This document shows positions 21,901-31,758 of a stretch of DNA of 64,000 bases, piece after piece. The position numbers and the translations under genes were made by a program. The first letter of the stretch is position 1. Every line of letters starts with the position of its first letter. The DNA is from Bartonella krasnovii (GTDB lineage Bacteria; Pseudomonadota; Alphaproteobacteria; Rhizobiales; Rhizobiaceae), in contig NZ_CP031844.2 in assembly GCF_003606345.3 (NCBI RefSeq), positions 806,001 to 870,000 on the forward strand, written 5' to 3'. The notes below the pieces were generated by a model. The model was not told the origin of the DNA and ran no database searches. It was given only the letters and a program-made list of their open reading frames with translations.

Positions 21901-22418
21901 CTTGGAGCAATTTTGCCAATGCTGTTAAAGGAGGGGCAACAGCTGCACGGCTTGCTGGAACCGTTGTGGCAAAAAGTGTACGCAAAACAAAGTCTGGTAA
22001 AAAAATGGGAATTATTCATTTCTCTGATACAAGTGGGCAATATGAGGCTATTCTCTTTTCTGAAGTACTTTCGGATTATGAGGAGATGCTAGAACCTGGA
22101 AAATCTTTTATTATTACGGTGAGCGCAGAAAATCGCTCTGAAGGGATTAGTTTGCGAATTGAGACAATTCAGTCTTTGGAAAAGGAAGCATTACAGCAGC
22201 ATAAAATGATGCGTCTTTTTATAAAAACAGTTGATATGCTTCCACAAATTGAACAAAACTTAAAGCTTGGGGGACATGGAGAGGTTGGACTTATTTTAAT
22301 TCAAGAAGATGGATTGCGAGAAGTCGAAATTGCACTTCCAAAGCGATATAAGGTCAATTCACATGTTGCAAATGCTATGAAATTAATTCAGGGTATTGTC
22401 GATGTGGAATTGAGTTAA
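18924..22418 (+). CDS. dnaE: DNA polymerase III alpha subunit
   Basis: This is the replicative polymerase catalytic subunit. The 1164-residue protein begins with a PHP domain (HLRVHSAYSLLEGALKI). The polymerase core carries PVGPGRGSGAGSL and the metal-binding PDFDIDF (D428, D430, D432). A helix-hairpin-helix region and an OB fold (from about ARLAGTVVAKSVRKTKSGKK) occupy the C-terminal part. The start is GTG at 18924, with a second GTG at 18930 equally possible; AGGAA lies just upstream. The PHP, GRGSGAGS and length place it as DnaE1 rather than the error-prone DnaE2, which is shorter. Confidence 0.97.
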   Translation: MRVIKDKNKLQKDKNSLPRFIHLRVHSAYSLLEGALKIPQIIQQAISDHAPAVAISDTNNLFGALEFSQYCLSHGIQPIIGCQLTVDFCDENNHSRLVKGRNASDFCSIVLLAASKTGYAHLVRLVSRAYLDKCDTDPPHIKADWLVAHSEGIIALTGGKGGPINLSLAEEKKERAVERLIYLKKTFSDRLYVELQRHGSYDRGVEADLIELAYAHEVPLVATNEAFFLNREGYEAHDALMAVSEGQIVSNPDRKRVTPDHYLKSQNEMVALFSDLPEALENSVEIALRCHIATPLRKPILPRFIEQSASSETTLEAEDNELLSQAKAGLEMRLKTIGLAEGYTIADYEQRLNYEVSVITRMQFSGYFLIVSDFIKWAKIHDIPVGPGRGSGAGSLVAYALTITDVDPLRFSLLFERFLNPDRVSMPDFDIDFCQERREEVIQYVQKKYGRDQVAQIITFGKLQARAVLRDVGRVLEVPYRQVDYLTKLIPATPGSQVELADAIKDEPKFEEEKKKDPLVGHVLDIALQLEGLYRHASTHAAGIVIGDRPLWELVPMYRDPRSDMPVTQFNMKYVEQAGLVKFDFLGLKTLTVLKMAVDFVARQGIKIDLSNIPLNDEATYAMMARGETVGVFQVESSGMRKALIGMKPDCIEDIIALVALYRPGPMENIPTYNARKHGEEEIASIHPKIDHLIKETQGVIVYQEQVMQIAQVLAGYSLGEADLLRRAMGKKIHAEMQKQRTRFVNGAVAGGVDKEQADIIFDLLAKFADYGFNKSHAAAYAIVSYQTAYMKANYPVEFLAASMTHDMMNTDKLNDFRREALRLGIEVIAPSIQTSHRIFEVAGNCIYYSLAAIKGVGETVVDHIVACRGNKIFKDLEDFCARVDLRIVNKRAMESLVCAGAFDCFNIAREVLLANLGTLHARALRILNNSSSGQVDIFGMEGGLKEPLILSQTTPWLLAEKLYREFQAIGFYFSAHPLDEYQVILTKKRVQTWSNFANAVKGGATAARLAGTVVAKSVRKTKSGKKMGIIHFSDTSGQYEAILFSEVLSDYEEMLEPGKSFIITVSAENRSEGISLRIETIQSLEKEALQQHKMMRLFIKTVDMLPQIEQNLKLGGHGEVGLILIQEDGLREVEIALPKRYKVNSHVANAMKLIQGIVDVELS

Positions 22419-22601
22419 AATGAGATTAAAGATAGAGGCTATATGGGGGGCTTTTTTTGCTTTTGGAAAAGTTGAGCTTTAAAAATCAGATAGGTGATTT
22501 CGAAAGATCTTGCTTTTATTTTAGTAAATTATCATGGACTTTCAGTGCCATAAAGTCAAAAAATCTCTTTCTTTGGTAATATTCAAAATACTGAAAGAAT
22601 T

Positions 22602-23849
22602 TTATAATTTTTTATCATTATTTTTTATGGAATTCATCGCATCATACATATAAAGCCAATGGAGGCTTGACATAATGCTCTCAGGTGTACGAATTTTCAT
22701 CATGAGATTACGTGCAATGGCTATGGGGCCGATTGCATGATAAGCTAATCTGTTGAAATCTCCACGTTTTTTGACTGCTGCGATACGGGGAATACGTGTT
22801 GCTTCGTAAAGCAAAAGTGCTTTTGTTAATGAAAGATCTTTCAATGAAAGTACTTCTGCTAATGTGGCAGCATCTTCGATTGCCATAGCAGCCCCTTGCG
22901 CTGCAAAAGGTAAAGCTGCATGCGCACAATCGCCAACAAATACTTGTCTCTTTAAGCCTAGAAAACGATTTTGTTTCATGTGAAAGAGCGGCCAATATCT
23001 CCATTCATCAATATGATCAAAGATTCGTAATATTTTTGAATTCCAACCTTTAAAAAGAGATTTGAGTTTTTCTTTATCTCCTTTATGGGCCCATCCTTCT
23101 TTTGAATTTTCTCCATGCGTAATAGCGACAAAGTTAAAAACTTTTTCTGATGACTGAAGGGGATAGACAACAAGGTGATTGTTTGGTCCCATCCATGCTG
23201 TGATTGTCTTCATATTTTGTAACGAAGAACGAAAGTTTTGGGGAAGATTATCACATGCTGTTGTTGCACGCCAAGCAATAAAGCCACTAAAATTTGCTTT
23301 TTCATGAAAAGGAGATTGTTGCCGTAGTGTTGACCAAACGCCATCACATCCGATCAGGAGGGGCGTTGTATAAAGCTGTTTTATTGCTGTATCTGTTTTT
23401 ATTGTCGTTATTTTAATGTTGGTTGCAGAGTGGGTAGAAGATATGATTGTTTCGCCTGCTTTGTATTTAATCAGAGGATTTTCAATTACTGCATTATATA
23501 AAATTTTTTGTAAAGCCGCACGATGAATGGTCATATAAGGGGCTTTCCAATATTTTTTTGTTAGATTGATAAGATGAGCATGTAGATGTGTTTTTAAAGA
23601 TATTCCATCTTTTAACTCAAGAAAATCTGGGATTATTGCGACTTCAGTGAGTTTGTTAAGAAGGTTCCAGTGAGCAAAAATAGATGTTGCATTCGGAGTG
23701 AGTTGAATACCAGCACCTATCGTTTCAAGTTGCTTACACTTTTCGATAATGGTGCTTGCAATTCCTTTATGAGCGAGTGCTAAAGCGGTGCTTAAACCAG
23801 CAATTCCTCCTCCAACGATAATGGGTGATTGCTCCACAAATGATTTCAT
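22602..23849 (-). CDS. FAD-dependent monooxygenase (salicylate hydroxylase-like)
   Basis: A 415-residue class A flavoprotein monooxygenase. The FAD-binding GxGxxG motif is GGGIAGLSTALALA (about residues 13-26). The DG motif is in LIGCDGVWSTLR, and the second FAD motif is GDCAHAALPFAAQGAAMAIEDA. These place it near salicylate 1-monooxygenase and 3-hydroxybenzoate 6-hydroxylase, but the substrate cannot be inferred. Such a gene annotated as ubiquinone-type hydroxylase or salicylate hydroxylase occurs next to the zinc-finger gene in related genomes. Here the zf-CHCC gene lies 46 bases upstream on the same strand, so they may be co-transcribed. Confidence 0.88.
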   Translation of the reverse strand: MKSFVEQSPIIVGGGIAGLSTALALAHKGIASTIIEKCKQLETIGAGIQLTPNATSIFAHWNLLNKLTEVAIIPDFLELKDGISLKTHLHAHLINLTKKYWKAPYMTIHRAALQKILYNAVIENPLIKYKAGETIISSTHSATNIKITTIKTDTAIKQLYTTPLLIGCDGVWSTLRQQSPFHEKANFSGFIAWRATTACDNLPQNFRSSLQNMKTITAWMGPNNHLVVYPLQSSEKVFNFVAITHGENSKEGWAHKGDKEKLKSLFKGWNSKILRIFDHIDEWRYWPLFHMKQNRFLGLKRQVFVGDCAHAALPFAAQGAAMAIEDAATLAEVLSLKDLSLTKALLLYEATRIPRIAAVKKRGDFNRLAYHAIGPIAIARNLMMKIRTPESIMSSLHWLYMYDAMNSIKNNDKKL

Positions 23850-23895
23850 ACTAAATAAGAAAAACTAAAAGAATGGTAGAAAGCCCGATAACGCA

Positions 23896-24144
23896 TTATA
23901 CTAACTCTTCTGGATGATATAAACATCCTGTTGGGTTTGTTTGATCGTAGGAGAGTGAGGGAACATAACGATAAAGGGTTGAGCAATAAGGGCAGATTTT
24001 TTCATCAGCTGCCCCCATATCGATAAAGATATGGGGATGATCGAATGGTTGTGTCGCCCCTACACACATAAATTCTTTCACACCAATTTCGATTGTTTTA
24101 TATCCAAGATCATTTTGGAAATGGGGAATGTTATGATCAGCCAT
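23896..24144 (-). CDS. zinc-finger (zf-CHCC, NDUFS6-like) protein
   Basis: An 82-residue protein with the ligand pattern of the zf-CHCC family: C27 in EFMCVG, a His in the HPHIF segment, and CPYC at about 51-54. The family includes the mitochondrial complex I accessory subunit NDUFS6; bacterial members are small and found widely in alphaproteobacteria. It is therefore likely to support respiratory complex I assembly or stability, which is inference. It is followed by the flavin monooxygenase gene. An NDUFS4-like gene lies elsewhere in the window (54406). Confidence 0.85.
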   Translation of the reverse strand: MADHNIPHFQNDLGYKTIEIGVKEFMCVGATQPFDHPHIFIDMGAADEKICPYCSTLYRYVPSLSYDQTNPTGCLYHPEELV

Positions 24145-24469
24145 GGTGTATAAACTCCAGAATAAATTGTTTCATCAGCTATGATAAGGCTCTTCTATTT
24201 TACAAGCGTGAGTTTGTAATAATGCTTATAATAATGCAAGATGCTTTTTAAGGTAAAGTGCTCTTCTTTTATGCTATATAGAATAATTGTCATGTGTTTA
24301 GCACTTTGCATAGGGAACTTGTTTCTAAGTATTTTTAAATATTAAATGGGAAAATAATAATAAAAATGAGACATTGATGTATTATGAAGCTGATAACATA
24401 TTATAGAATGTTATGTGAGGTATTTCATCAAGGATTTTAGAAAGTATAAAATAAGCTTAATGAGCATAT
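24145..24469. other. divergent region between the zinc-finger gene and ppk
   Basis: This 325-base AT-rich gap holds no gene that I can support. It must carry the ppk promoter and that of the zinc-finger gene. I see no convincing Pho-box-like direct repeats. Confidence 0.45.
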
Positions 24470-26653
24470 ATGGAACAGAGGGTGACAGATAAAATTTCTA
24501 TATCAGATATAACAATGAAAAATCCGGTACGATTTATTAATCGAGAGTTTTCATGGCTACAATTTAATAATCGTGTTTTGATGGAAGCGGCTAATTCGAA
24601 ACATCCTTTATTAGAACGCTTACAATTTCTTTCGATTTCAGCAACAAATCTTGATGAGTTTTTTATGGTTCGTGTTGCTGGTCTTGTAGCTCAAATTCGT
24701 GCTCATGTTACAGCGCGCAGTGCAGATGGGTATACTCCACAAGAACAACTTGATGTTGTGTTAGCTGAGATTTCACAGTTGCAGGCTCATCAACTACGGG
24801 AATTGAATGTTTTACGTGGTGAATTAAAAAAGAATAATATTGAAATTATTTGTTCTGATGATCTTTCAGAAATTGAAAAATCATGGCTTGAAAAATATTT
24901 TCTTGATACAATTTTTCCTGTTTTAAAACCTTTACCTGTTGATTCTACACATCCTTTTCCCTTTATTCCTAATTTAGGGCTTTGTCTTGCGTTTCAATTG
25001 TTTGAAGAGGTAGATCAATACGCATATACAGTTTTATTGCCCATTTCAAAGCTTTTGAGGCGTTTTATTCTTCTTCCTCAAGAGGAAGGGCATCATTTTC
25101 GTTTTATTGCATCTGAAGATGTTATTTATCTTTTTATCAAATATCTATTTCCTCACTATGAGATTAATGAAATTGGTATATTTAGAGTGATTCGTGATAG
25201 CGATATTGAAGTAGAAGAAGAAGCGGAGGATCTTGTTCATTTTTTCGAAAAGGCCCTTAAAAGGCGGCGGCGTGGTCAGGTTATTCGTGTTGAATTTGAC
25301 GCAAAAATGCCAGAGAATTTACGCCAATTTATAGCAAATAGTCTTGCTGTTCCTGATAACTGTATTCATGTTCTTGATGGGCCTTTGGCACTTAATATGG
25401 TTTCAGAAATTGTTTCTATTCCCCGTGATGACCTCAAATTTATCCCCTATATTCCTCGTGTTCCGGAATCTCTTCGTAAACATAATGGAGATTGTTTTGC
25501 GGCTATTCGTGAAAATGATATTGTGATTCATCACCCTTATGAAACATTTGATGTTGTTGTCCAGTTTTTACGTCAAGCTGCCCACGATCCTGATGTTGTG
25601 GAAATCAAACAAACACTTTATCGCACATCAAATGATAGCCCAATTGTTAGTGCTTTGATTGAAGCCGCTAAACGGGGAAAGTCTGTGACTGCTTTGGTAG
25701 AACTTAAAGCACGTTTTGATGAGGAAGCAAATATTCGTTGGGCACGGGATCTTGAATGTGCTGGAGTTCAAGTTATTTTTGGTTTTATTACTTTAAAAAC
25801 ACATGCCAAGATGTCTCTGGTTGTGAGACGTGAGGGAAAACGTCTTTGTTCTTATGTTCATCTTGGAACAGGAAATTATCATCCCGTTAACGCTAAAACT
25901 TATACGGATCTTTCTTTTTTTTCCACGGATGATGATATCGCTCATGATGTTGTGTTATTGTTCAATTATATTGCGCAATATGAGCGTCCACATGAAACAA
26001 TGAAGATTGCGTTTTCACCCTTAACTTTGCGTGGTCGTATTCTTCAACATATTGAAGAAGAAATTGCTCATGCCCAACAAGGAAAGTTTGCTGCTATTTG
26101 GATGAAAGTAAATGCATTGGTTGATCCTGAAATTATTGATGCTTTATATCGTGCTAGTCAAGCAGGGGTACAGATTGATTTGGTTGTGCGGGGGATATGT
26201 TGTTTACGTCCTCGTATTCCAGGAATTTCGGATAATATTCGTGTAAAATCAATCGTAGGGCGTTTTCTTGAACATAGTCGTATTTTTTGTTTTGGGAATG
26301 GTCAAGATTTGCCTAACGAAAATGCACTTGTTTACTTAGGCTCTGCTGATATGATGCCTCGTAATCTAAATCATCGTATTGAAATATTGGTTCCAGTTTT
26401 TAATAAAATGGTGCGGCGGCAGATTCTTTTACAAATTATGGTAGCTAATCTCATTGATAATCAACAAAGCTTTGATATACTCAAGGATGGAACATCAAAA
26501 CGTATCATACCGCAGAGAGGTGAAAGTCCGTTTAATGCGCAGGAGTATTTTATGGCCAATACAGGTTTTGCGGGGGAGAATGAGTCTTTTGAATCTTCCA
26601 TTTCGCGCTTGGTTGCATTGCGTCGACAACAAGCTGAAATGTATAAAGACTGA
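24470..26653 (+). CDS. ppk: polyphosphate kinase 1
   Basis: It reversibly makes inorganic polyphosphate from ATP. The 727-residue protein shows the PPK1 order: N domain with [19 protein letters not shown], head domain, and two C-terminal phospholipase-D-like domains. The [12 protein letters not shown] segment contains the histidine region that is phosphorylated in this family, and [10 protein letters not shown] precedes it. [15 protein letters not shown] matches the C2 domain. It ends 6 bases before ppx, so the two form an operon. In many relatives hdaA lies directly upstream of ppk; here the upstream gene is a divergent zinc-finger gene instead. Confidence 0.97.
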   Translation: MEQRVTDKISISDITMKNPVRFINREFSWLQFNNRVLMEAANSKHPLLERLQFLSISATNLDEFFMVRVAGLVAQIRAHVTARSADGYTPQEQLDVVLAEISQLQAHQLRELNVLRGELKKNNIEIICSDDLSEIEKSWLEKYFLDTIFPVLKPLPVDSTHPFPFIPNLGLCLAFQLFEEVDQYAYTVLLPISKLLRRFILLPQEEGHHFRFIASEDVIYLFIKYLFPHYEINEIGIFRVIRDSDIEVEEEAEDLVHFFEKALKRRRRGQVIRVEFDAKMPENLRQFIANSLAVPDNCIHVLDGPLALNMVSEIVSIPRDDLKFIPYIPRVPESLRKHNGDCFAAIRENDIVIHHPYETFDVVVQFLRQAAHDPDVVEIKQTLYRTSNDSPIVSALIEAAKRGKSVTALVELKARFDEEANIRWARDLECAGVQVIFGFITLKTHAKMSLVVRREGKRLCSYVHLGTGNYHPVNAKTYTDLSFFSTDDDIAHDVVLLFNYIAQYERPHETMKIAFSPLTLRGRILQHIEEEIAHAQQGKFAAIWMKVNALVDPEIIDALYRASQAGVQIDLVVRGICCLRPRIPGISDNIRVKSIVGRFLEHSRIFCFGNGQDLPNENALVYLGSADMMPRNLNHRIEILVPVFNKMVRRQILLQIMVANLIDNQQSFDILKDGTSKRIIPQRGESPFNAQEYFMANTGFAGENESFESSISRLVALRRQQAEMYKD

Positions 26654-26659
26654 AATCCA

Positions 26660-28177
26660 ATGACATATAGAGATGCTCAAGGCCGGTTAAAAGGGCGTAA
26701 GCCTGTTGCTGTTATTGATATTGGATCAAATTCTGTTCGTTTAGTTATTTATGAGGGGCTTGTTCGCTCACCAACGGTTTTGTTTAATGAAAAGATCCTT
26801 TGTGGTCTTGGTCATGGTGTGGCAAAAACAGGTTTTTTAGAAGAAAAAGCGATGAAAATGGCGTTGCGAACACTCAAGCGGTTTCGTACGCTTTGTCAAC
26901 AAATTGGGGCTGATGAGGTCTATACTTTAGCAACGGCAGCAGCACGAGATGCAAAAAATGGCGTCACGTTTATTCAAAGTGCTGAAGATATTTTACAAAA
27001 TAAAATACATCTGCTTTCAGGAAGTGAAGAAGCGATGTATTCAGCCTATGGGGTTGTTTCTACTTTTTATCAACCAAAGGGACTTTCTGGAGATCTTGGT
27101 GGTGGAAGTTTAGAACTTATTGATATTGATCATTCTGATGTCGGTGAAGGGATAACGCTTCCATTGGGTGGTTTACGACTACAATATATGTCAAATAATG
27201 ATAGTGCTATTGCTGCGAAAATTGTACATGAGCAATTTTATAAATCTTCTGTTTCACGTACACGTAAAAGTATGGCACGTCATTTTTATGCTGTAGGGGG
27301 GACATGGCGTAATTTGGCAAAACTTCATATGGCAATGAAACACTATCGGCTCCCTGTTATGCATGGCTATGAAGTTGATGCCATGGAAATGGAGAGTTTT
27401 TTACGTCTTGTCGCAGGCGGCAATATTGATAATATGAGGGGGATTGCGGCGGTTTCACAGAATCGTCGGAAACTTTTATCGTATGGAGCAATTGTCCTTA
27501 TTGAACTCATTCAGTGTATGGGATTTGAAAAGATAATCTTTTCTGGTGCTGGCGTTCGTGAAGGTTTTCTTTATTCACGCTTGCCACAGGCGATTCGGCT
27601 TTCAGATCCTCTCATTGCTGCCTGCACAGAAATGGCTATTTTACGGGCACGTTCTCCAAAACAAGCAGAAGAGCTTATTGATTTTACGACGAATGCCTTT
27701 GATGTTTTTGGAATTTCAGAAACTGAAAATGAATGCCGTTATCGTCAAGCGGCTTGTCTTCTTGCTGATATTGGTTGGCGTATACATCCGGATTATCGGG
27801 GTAATGAAGCAGCTAATCAGATAGCATTAGGGTCTTACCCAGGAATTTCTCATGAGGGGCGCCTTTATGCAGCGCTTGCTGTTTTTTTTCGCAATACGAG
27901 TGTACTGATTGATAAAGAATCTCTTCCTATTTTTCAATTAGCAAAGCAAAATCTCATTGAGAAAGCACGTATTCTTGGTGAAACCATGCGTATTGCTCAT
28001 CTGTTTAGTGCTTCTGTTGCAGGGATTTTACCTCATTTACTGTGGCTTAAAAAAGAAGATCATATTGTTTTGCAGATTCCAAAAAATTATGCTGGATTAT
28101 TAGGAGAACGTCCTCTTGGACGATTAAAGAAGTTATCAAAAATAATAAATCAACCTCTTGCTTTTGAAATTTCTTGA
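26660..28177 (+). CDS. ppx: exopolyphosphatase / Ppx-GppA family
   Basis: It degrades polyphosphate, or pppGpp in the GppA role. The 505-residue protein has the ASKHA-fold phosphate motifs AVIDIGSNSVRLVIYEG (about residues 17-33) and GDLGGGSLELIDI, plus a C-terminal helical HD-like part. The 6-base spacing to ppk gives the usual kinase/phosphatase operon, which implies control of polyphosphate as the main role. The stop is followed by a 499-base gap. Confidence 0.95.
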   Translation: MTYRDAQGRLKGRKPVAVIDIGSNSVRLVIYEGLVRSPTVLFNEKILCGLGHGVAKTGFLEEKAMKMALRTLKRFRTLCQQIGADEVYTLATAAARDAKNGVTFIQSAEDILQNKIHLLSGSEEAMYSAYGVVSTFYQPKGLSGDLGGGSLELIDIDHSDVGEGITLPLGGLRLQYMSNNDSAIAAKIVHEQFYKSSVSRTRKSMARHFYAVGGTWRNLAKLHMAMKHYRLPVMHGYEVDAMEMESFLRLVAGGNIDNMRGIAAVSQNRRKLLSYGAIVLIELIQCMGFEKIIFSGAGVREGFLYSRLPQAIRLSDPLIAACTEMAILRARSPKQAEELIDFTTNAFDVFGISETENECRYRQAACLLADIGWRIHPDYRGNEAANQIALGSYPGISHEGRLYAALAVFFRNTSVLIDKESLPIFQLAKQNLIEKARILGETMRIAHLFSASVAGILPHLLWLKKEDHIVLQIPKNYAGLLGERPLGRLKKLSKIINQPLAFEIS

Positions 28178-28676
28178 TTTCTTCTGCTAATTTATTCGCG
28201 TTTTAGATCTTAAAAGATTAGGTATTTTAGTTTTCATGCTCGCTCATTTTTAATGATTGGATTGCAATTTTGATTAAGATTTTTTTTTAAACTTTTATGA
28301 AAAGCTTTGTGTTTTTTAGATTTTTTTAACAAGATGGTTATTTGGTTGATTTGACAAAGATTAAGCTGTTCTCTTTAGTAAGCATAAGCATTTGCGATTT
28401 AAGTTTTTAAATTTGTCAGCAGCAGATTTTATTTATCTTATTTGTGTTATCCTATAAAGCATAGCAGTTGATGTGGATAATAAGGAGCGTAGAGGATTTT
28501 TTAATGAGAATATTTTAAATTCACTCAAAAAATTCTTTCATATTATTTCAAGTAAAATTGATTTAAGAAGATACGATTACAATTTTTTTAATCCTTTGAT
28601 TTTCCGCTCATCGTAATTACAATAAACCTCTTTTAGGAGATTTTATGGAAATCTTAGAATGTGGGGGAAATGTACA
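28178..28676. other. AT-rich gap between convergent ppx and rnd
   Basis: No gene seen in 499 bases. A very short frame (ATG at 28645, 11 codons, preceded by TAGGAG) ends at the rnd stop region but is too short to support. No clear terminator hairpin was found. Confidence 0.45.
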
Positions 28677-29846
28677 TTAAAGCTGTTTTGTGCTTATTTT
28701 TCCATCGTTAAAATAAAAACCTATCTGCCCCTTTAGAAGCTGTTCAGCTTTTTGACCAAATATTTCATAGCGCCAGCCATTCATAGCGGGGATATTTTTC
28801 TTTGTTCCTCCATTGGCAATTTTTTCTAAATCATTAGATGTTGCAATAATTTTAGGAGCAATGTTGTTTTCGTTTGCAACAAGTTTTAATAATACTTTAA
28901 GCAGATCAATAACAGCCGCTGTCGTATCATTGAGTGGATTATGTTTGGGAATGGGAGGTAAAGTAGAAAGGTCGACCTCTAAACCTTCATGGACAGCTTT
29001 TATTAATGATTGTGCAATTGAGCGTTTATCCCAATTTTTATTAAGACTGCGCAATCGTTTTAATGCAGTTTCATCTTTTGGTTGTTGGGTTGCTATTTCT
29101 ATAAGACATTCATCTTTCATGATATGGCGACGGGGCATATTGTATTTTCGTGCTTCACGTTCACGCCAAGCCGCTATCTTTTGTAATACAGCAAGTTCAC
29201 GTTGCTTTTTAACTTTTCCTTTCACTTTTTTCCATGCTTCATCTTCTGGCATATCATAGGTTTTAGGATTTAAAAGGATTGTAATTTCATCATTCATCCA
29301 GTGAGTCCGTTGATTTTTTTCTAACCTTTTTTTTAAGAGGAGGTAAACATCTCTTAGATGAGTGACATCAGCAAGGGCATAGAGCAGTTGTTTTTCAGAC
29401 AGCGGGCGACAACTCCAGTCTGTAAAGCGGGAGGATTTATCAAGATGATGTCCTGTGCAGCGTTGTACAATTTGATCATAGGAGATAGAATCACCAAATC
29501 CACAAATTGATCCTGCTATTTGTGTGTCGAAGAGAGGGGAAGGAATAACACCTCCAAGATGATAAATTGTTTCAATATCTTGGCGGGCAGCATGAAAAAC
29601 TTTGACAACTTTTTTATCGATCATAAGGTCAAAAAAGGGTTGTAAATCAATATTTGGTGCTATGGGATCAATGAGAACTGTAACATCTGGTGATGCGAGC
29701 TGAATTAAACACAGTTGAGGCCAAAAAGTTGTTTCGCGGATAAATTCAGTATCAACGGTTACAAAGTCAGAGGTACGTAGAGTGTTAAGTGCAATTTCAA
29801 GATCTGTTGTTTGTGTAATAAGATTCATCATTCTATTATAATTCAA
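28677..29846 (-). CDS. rnd: ribonuclease D
   Basis: A 3'-5' exoribonuclease that trims tRNA and other stable RNA precursors. The 389-residue protein carries the DEDD exonuclease motifs: Exo I in FVTVDTEFIRETTFWP, Exo II around KVFHAARQDIETIYHLGG, and Exo III in LLYALADVTHLRDVY. An HRDC domain follows (AAWREREARKYNMPRRHIMKD region). The gene is convergent with ppx and divergent from aspS. The ppk-ppx-rnd-aspS cluster is also seen in rhizobia and Brucella. Confidence 0.95.
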   Translation of the reverse strand: MNYNRMMNLITQTTDLEIALNTLRTSDFVTVDTEFIRETTFWPQLCLIQLASPDVTVLIDPIAPNIDLQPFFDLMIDKKVVKVFHAARQDIETIYHLGGVIPSPLFDTQIAGSICGFGDSISYDQIVQRCTGHHLDKSSRFTDWSCRPLSEKQLLYALADVTHLRDVYLLLKKRLEKNQRTHWMNDEITILLNPKTYDMPEDEAWKKVKGKVKKQRELAVLQKIAAWREREARKYNMPRRHIMKDECLIEIATQQPKDETALKRLRSLNKNWDKRSIAQSLIKAVHEGLEVDLSTLPPIPKHNPLNDTTAAVIDLLKVLLKLVANENNIAPKIIATSNDLEKIANGGTKKNIPAMNGWRYEIFGQKAEQLLKGQIGFYFNDGKISTKQL

Positions 29847-29964
29847 TAAATTTAAATTTGTATTTTATTGACTTTATTTTCGCGTTTTTATTGTCATATC
29901 TTGACAAATGGTTATTAAAAAGCGTTTGTAGCGCATGTGAATATTATAATCAAAGGCAAAAAAC

Positions 29965-31758
29965 ATGCACCGTTATCGCAGTCATCATTGTGCGGCCCTT
30001 CGTAGATGTGATGTAGGAACACAAGTTCGTCTTTCGGGATGGGTTCATCGTGTTCGTGATCATGGAGGAATTCTTTTTGTGGATTTACGTGATCATTTTG
30101 GAATCACACAAATTGTTGCGGATCCAGCTTCTCCGGCTTTTAAAGTTATTGAAAAAGTGCGTTCTGAATGGGTTATTCGTGTGGATGGGGAGGTATGTGC
30201 ACGGTCTGATGAGGTTATTAATGCAACGCTTCCAACAGGTGAGATTGAAATTTTTGCACAAGAGGTAGAAATTCTTTCAAAATCTGAAGAGCTTCCTTTA
30301 CCGGTTTTTGGTGAGCCTGATTATCCAGAAGATATCCGATTAAAATATCGTTTTCTTGATTTGCGTCGGGAGACTATGCACAAAAATATCATGCGTCGGA
30401 CTGAAATTATTGCGGCTATGAGACGGGCTATGCAAAATAATGGTTTTACGGAATTCACAACACCGCTTTTGACAGCCTCATCGCCGGAAGGTGCTCGTGA
30501 TTTTTTGGTTCCAAGTCGTGTTCATCAGGGAAAATTTTATGCACTACCGCAAGCACCACAGCAGTATAAGCAGTTGTTGATGATGTCAGGTTTTGATCGT
30601 TATTTTCAAATCGCACCATGTTTTAGAGATGAGGATCCACGGGCTGACCGTCTTCCTGGTGAATTTTATCAATTAGATATTGAAATGAGTTTTGTTGAGC
30701 AGGAAGATGTTTTAACAACTATGGAACCCATTATGCGTTCTATTTTTGAAGAATTTGCAGATGGAAAAACAGTGACACAAAACTTTCCTCGCATTTCTTA
30801 TGATGAAGCAATGCGGAAATACGGTTCTGATAAGCCGGACCTGCGTAATCCGATTATTATGGAAGATGTTTCTCAGCATTTTTACAATTCTGGTTTCAAA
30901 GTTTTTGCCCAGATTTTAGCGAATGATGAGAATGCACAAGTGTGGGCTATTCCAGCTAAAACGGGTGGAAGCCGTGCTTTTTGTGATCGTATGAATGTAT
31001 GGGCACAAGGTGAGGGACAACCAGGGCTCGGTTATATTTTCTGGCGTGAGGAGGACGGAAAATTTGAAGGAGCAGGGCCTATTGCCAAAAATATTGGTGA
31101 GCAGCGAACTGAAGCACTTCGTATGCAACTTGGACTTGAAAGTGGTGATGCTTGTTTTTTTGTAGCTGGAGATCCAAAAAAATTTGCATCTTTTGCTGGA
31201 GCAGCTCGCACACGGGTAGGAGAAGAATTAAATCTTGTCGATAGAGAGAGTTTTTCTTTAGCGTGGATTGTTGATTTTCCATTTTTTGAATGGAATGAAG
31301 ATGAGAAAAAGATTGATTTTGCCCATAATCCTTTTTCTATGCCTCAAGGAGGAGAAAATGCTCTTGAGTGTCAAGATCCTCTTACGCTTAAAGCTTTTCA
31401 GTATGATCTTGTTTGTAATGGTTATGAGATTGCATCCGGTGGAATTCGTAATCACTTACCTGAAATGATGCTTAAAGTTTTTGAACTTGTAGGACTTTCT
31501 AAGGAAGTTGTGAAAGATCGTTTTGGTGGTCTTTATCGCGCATTCCATTATGGAGCTCCACCTCACGGCGGTATGGCTGCGGGAATTGACCGCATCATTA
31601 TGCTGTTGCAAGGTGTTAAAAATTTACGTGAAGTTGCTTTATTTCCTATGAATCAACAGGCACTTGATCTTTTGATGAGTGCGCCATCTGATGTTTCCTC
31701 TACACAATTACGTGATTTAGGAATCCGCATGGCTCCTCCTCACAAAAATAATTCATAA
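29965..31758 (+). CDS. aspS: aspartyl-tRNA synthetase
   Basis: This class IIb synthetase charges tRNA-Asp, and in alphaproteobacteria often tRNA-Asn as well. The 597-residue bacterial-type protein has an N-terminal OB anticodon-binding fold ([23 protein letters not shown]), motif 2 ([19 protein letters not shown]), a GAD insertion domain (about residues 300-420), and motif 3 ([14 protein letters not shown]). The ATG at 29965 gives the standard N-terminus. Whether it is non-discriminating cannot be seen here. A 1.2-kb gap separates it from parC. Confidence 0.97.
   Translation: MHRYRSHHCAALRRCDVGTQVRLSGWVHRVRDHGGILFVDLRDHFGITQIVADPASPAFKVIEKVRSEWVIRVDGEVCARSDEVINATLPTGEIEIFAQEVEILSKSEELPLPVFGEPDYPEDIRLKYRFLDLRRETMHKNIMRRTEIIAAMRRAMQNNGFTEFTTPLLTASSPEGARDFLVPSRVHQGKFYALPQAPQQYKQLLMMSGFDRYFQIAPCFRDEDPRADRLPGEFYQLDIEMSFVEQEDVLTTMEPIMRSIFEEFADGKTVTQNFPRISYDEAMRKYGSDKPDLRNPIIMEDVSQHFYNSGFKVFAQILANDENAQVWAIPAKTGGSRAFCDRMNVWAQGEGQPGLGYIFWREEDGKFEGAGPIAKNIGEQRTEALRMQLGLESGDACFFVAGDPKKFASFAGAARTRVGEELNLVDRESFSLAWIVDFPFFEWNEDEKKIDFAHNPFSMPQGGENALECQDPLTLKAFQYDLVCNGYEIASGGIRNHLPEMMLKVFELVGLSKEVVKDRFGGLYRAFHYGAPPHGGMAAGIDRIIMLLQGVKNLREVALFPMNQQALDLLMSAPSDVSSTQLRDLGIRMAPPHKNNS

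Noticed and set aside
28645..28680. 11-codon frame with TAGGAG before it near the rnd stop
   Set aside because: Too short to support and overlaps the end of rnd.
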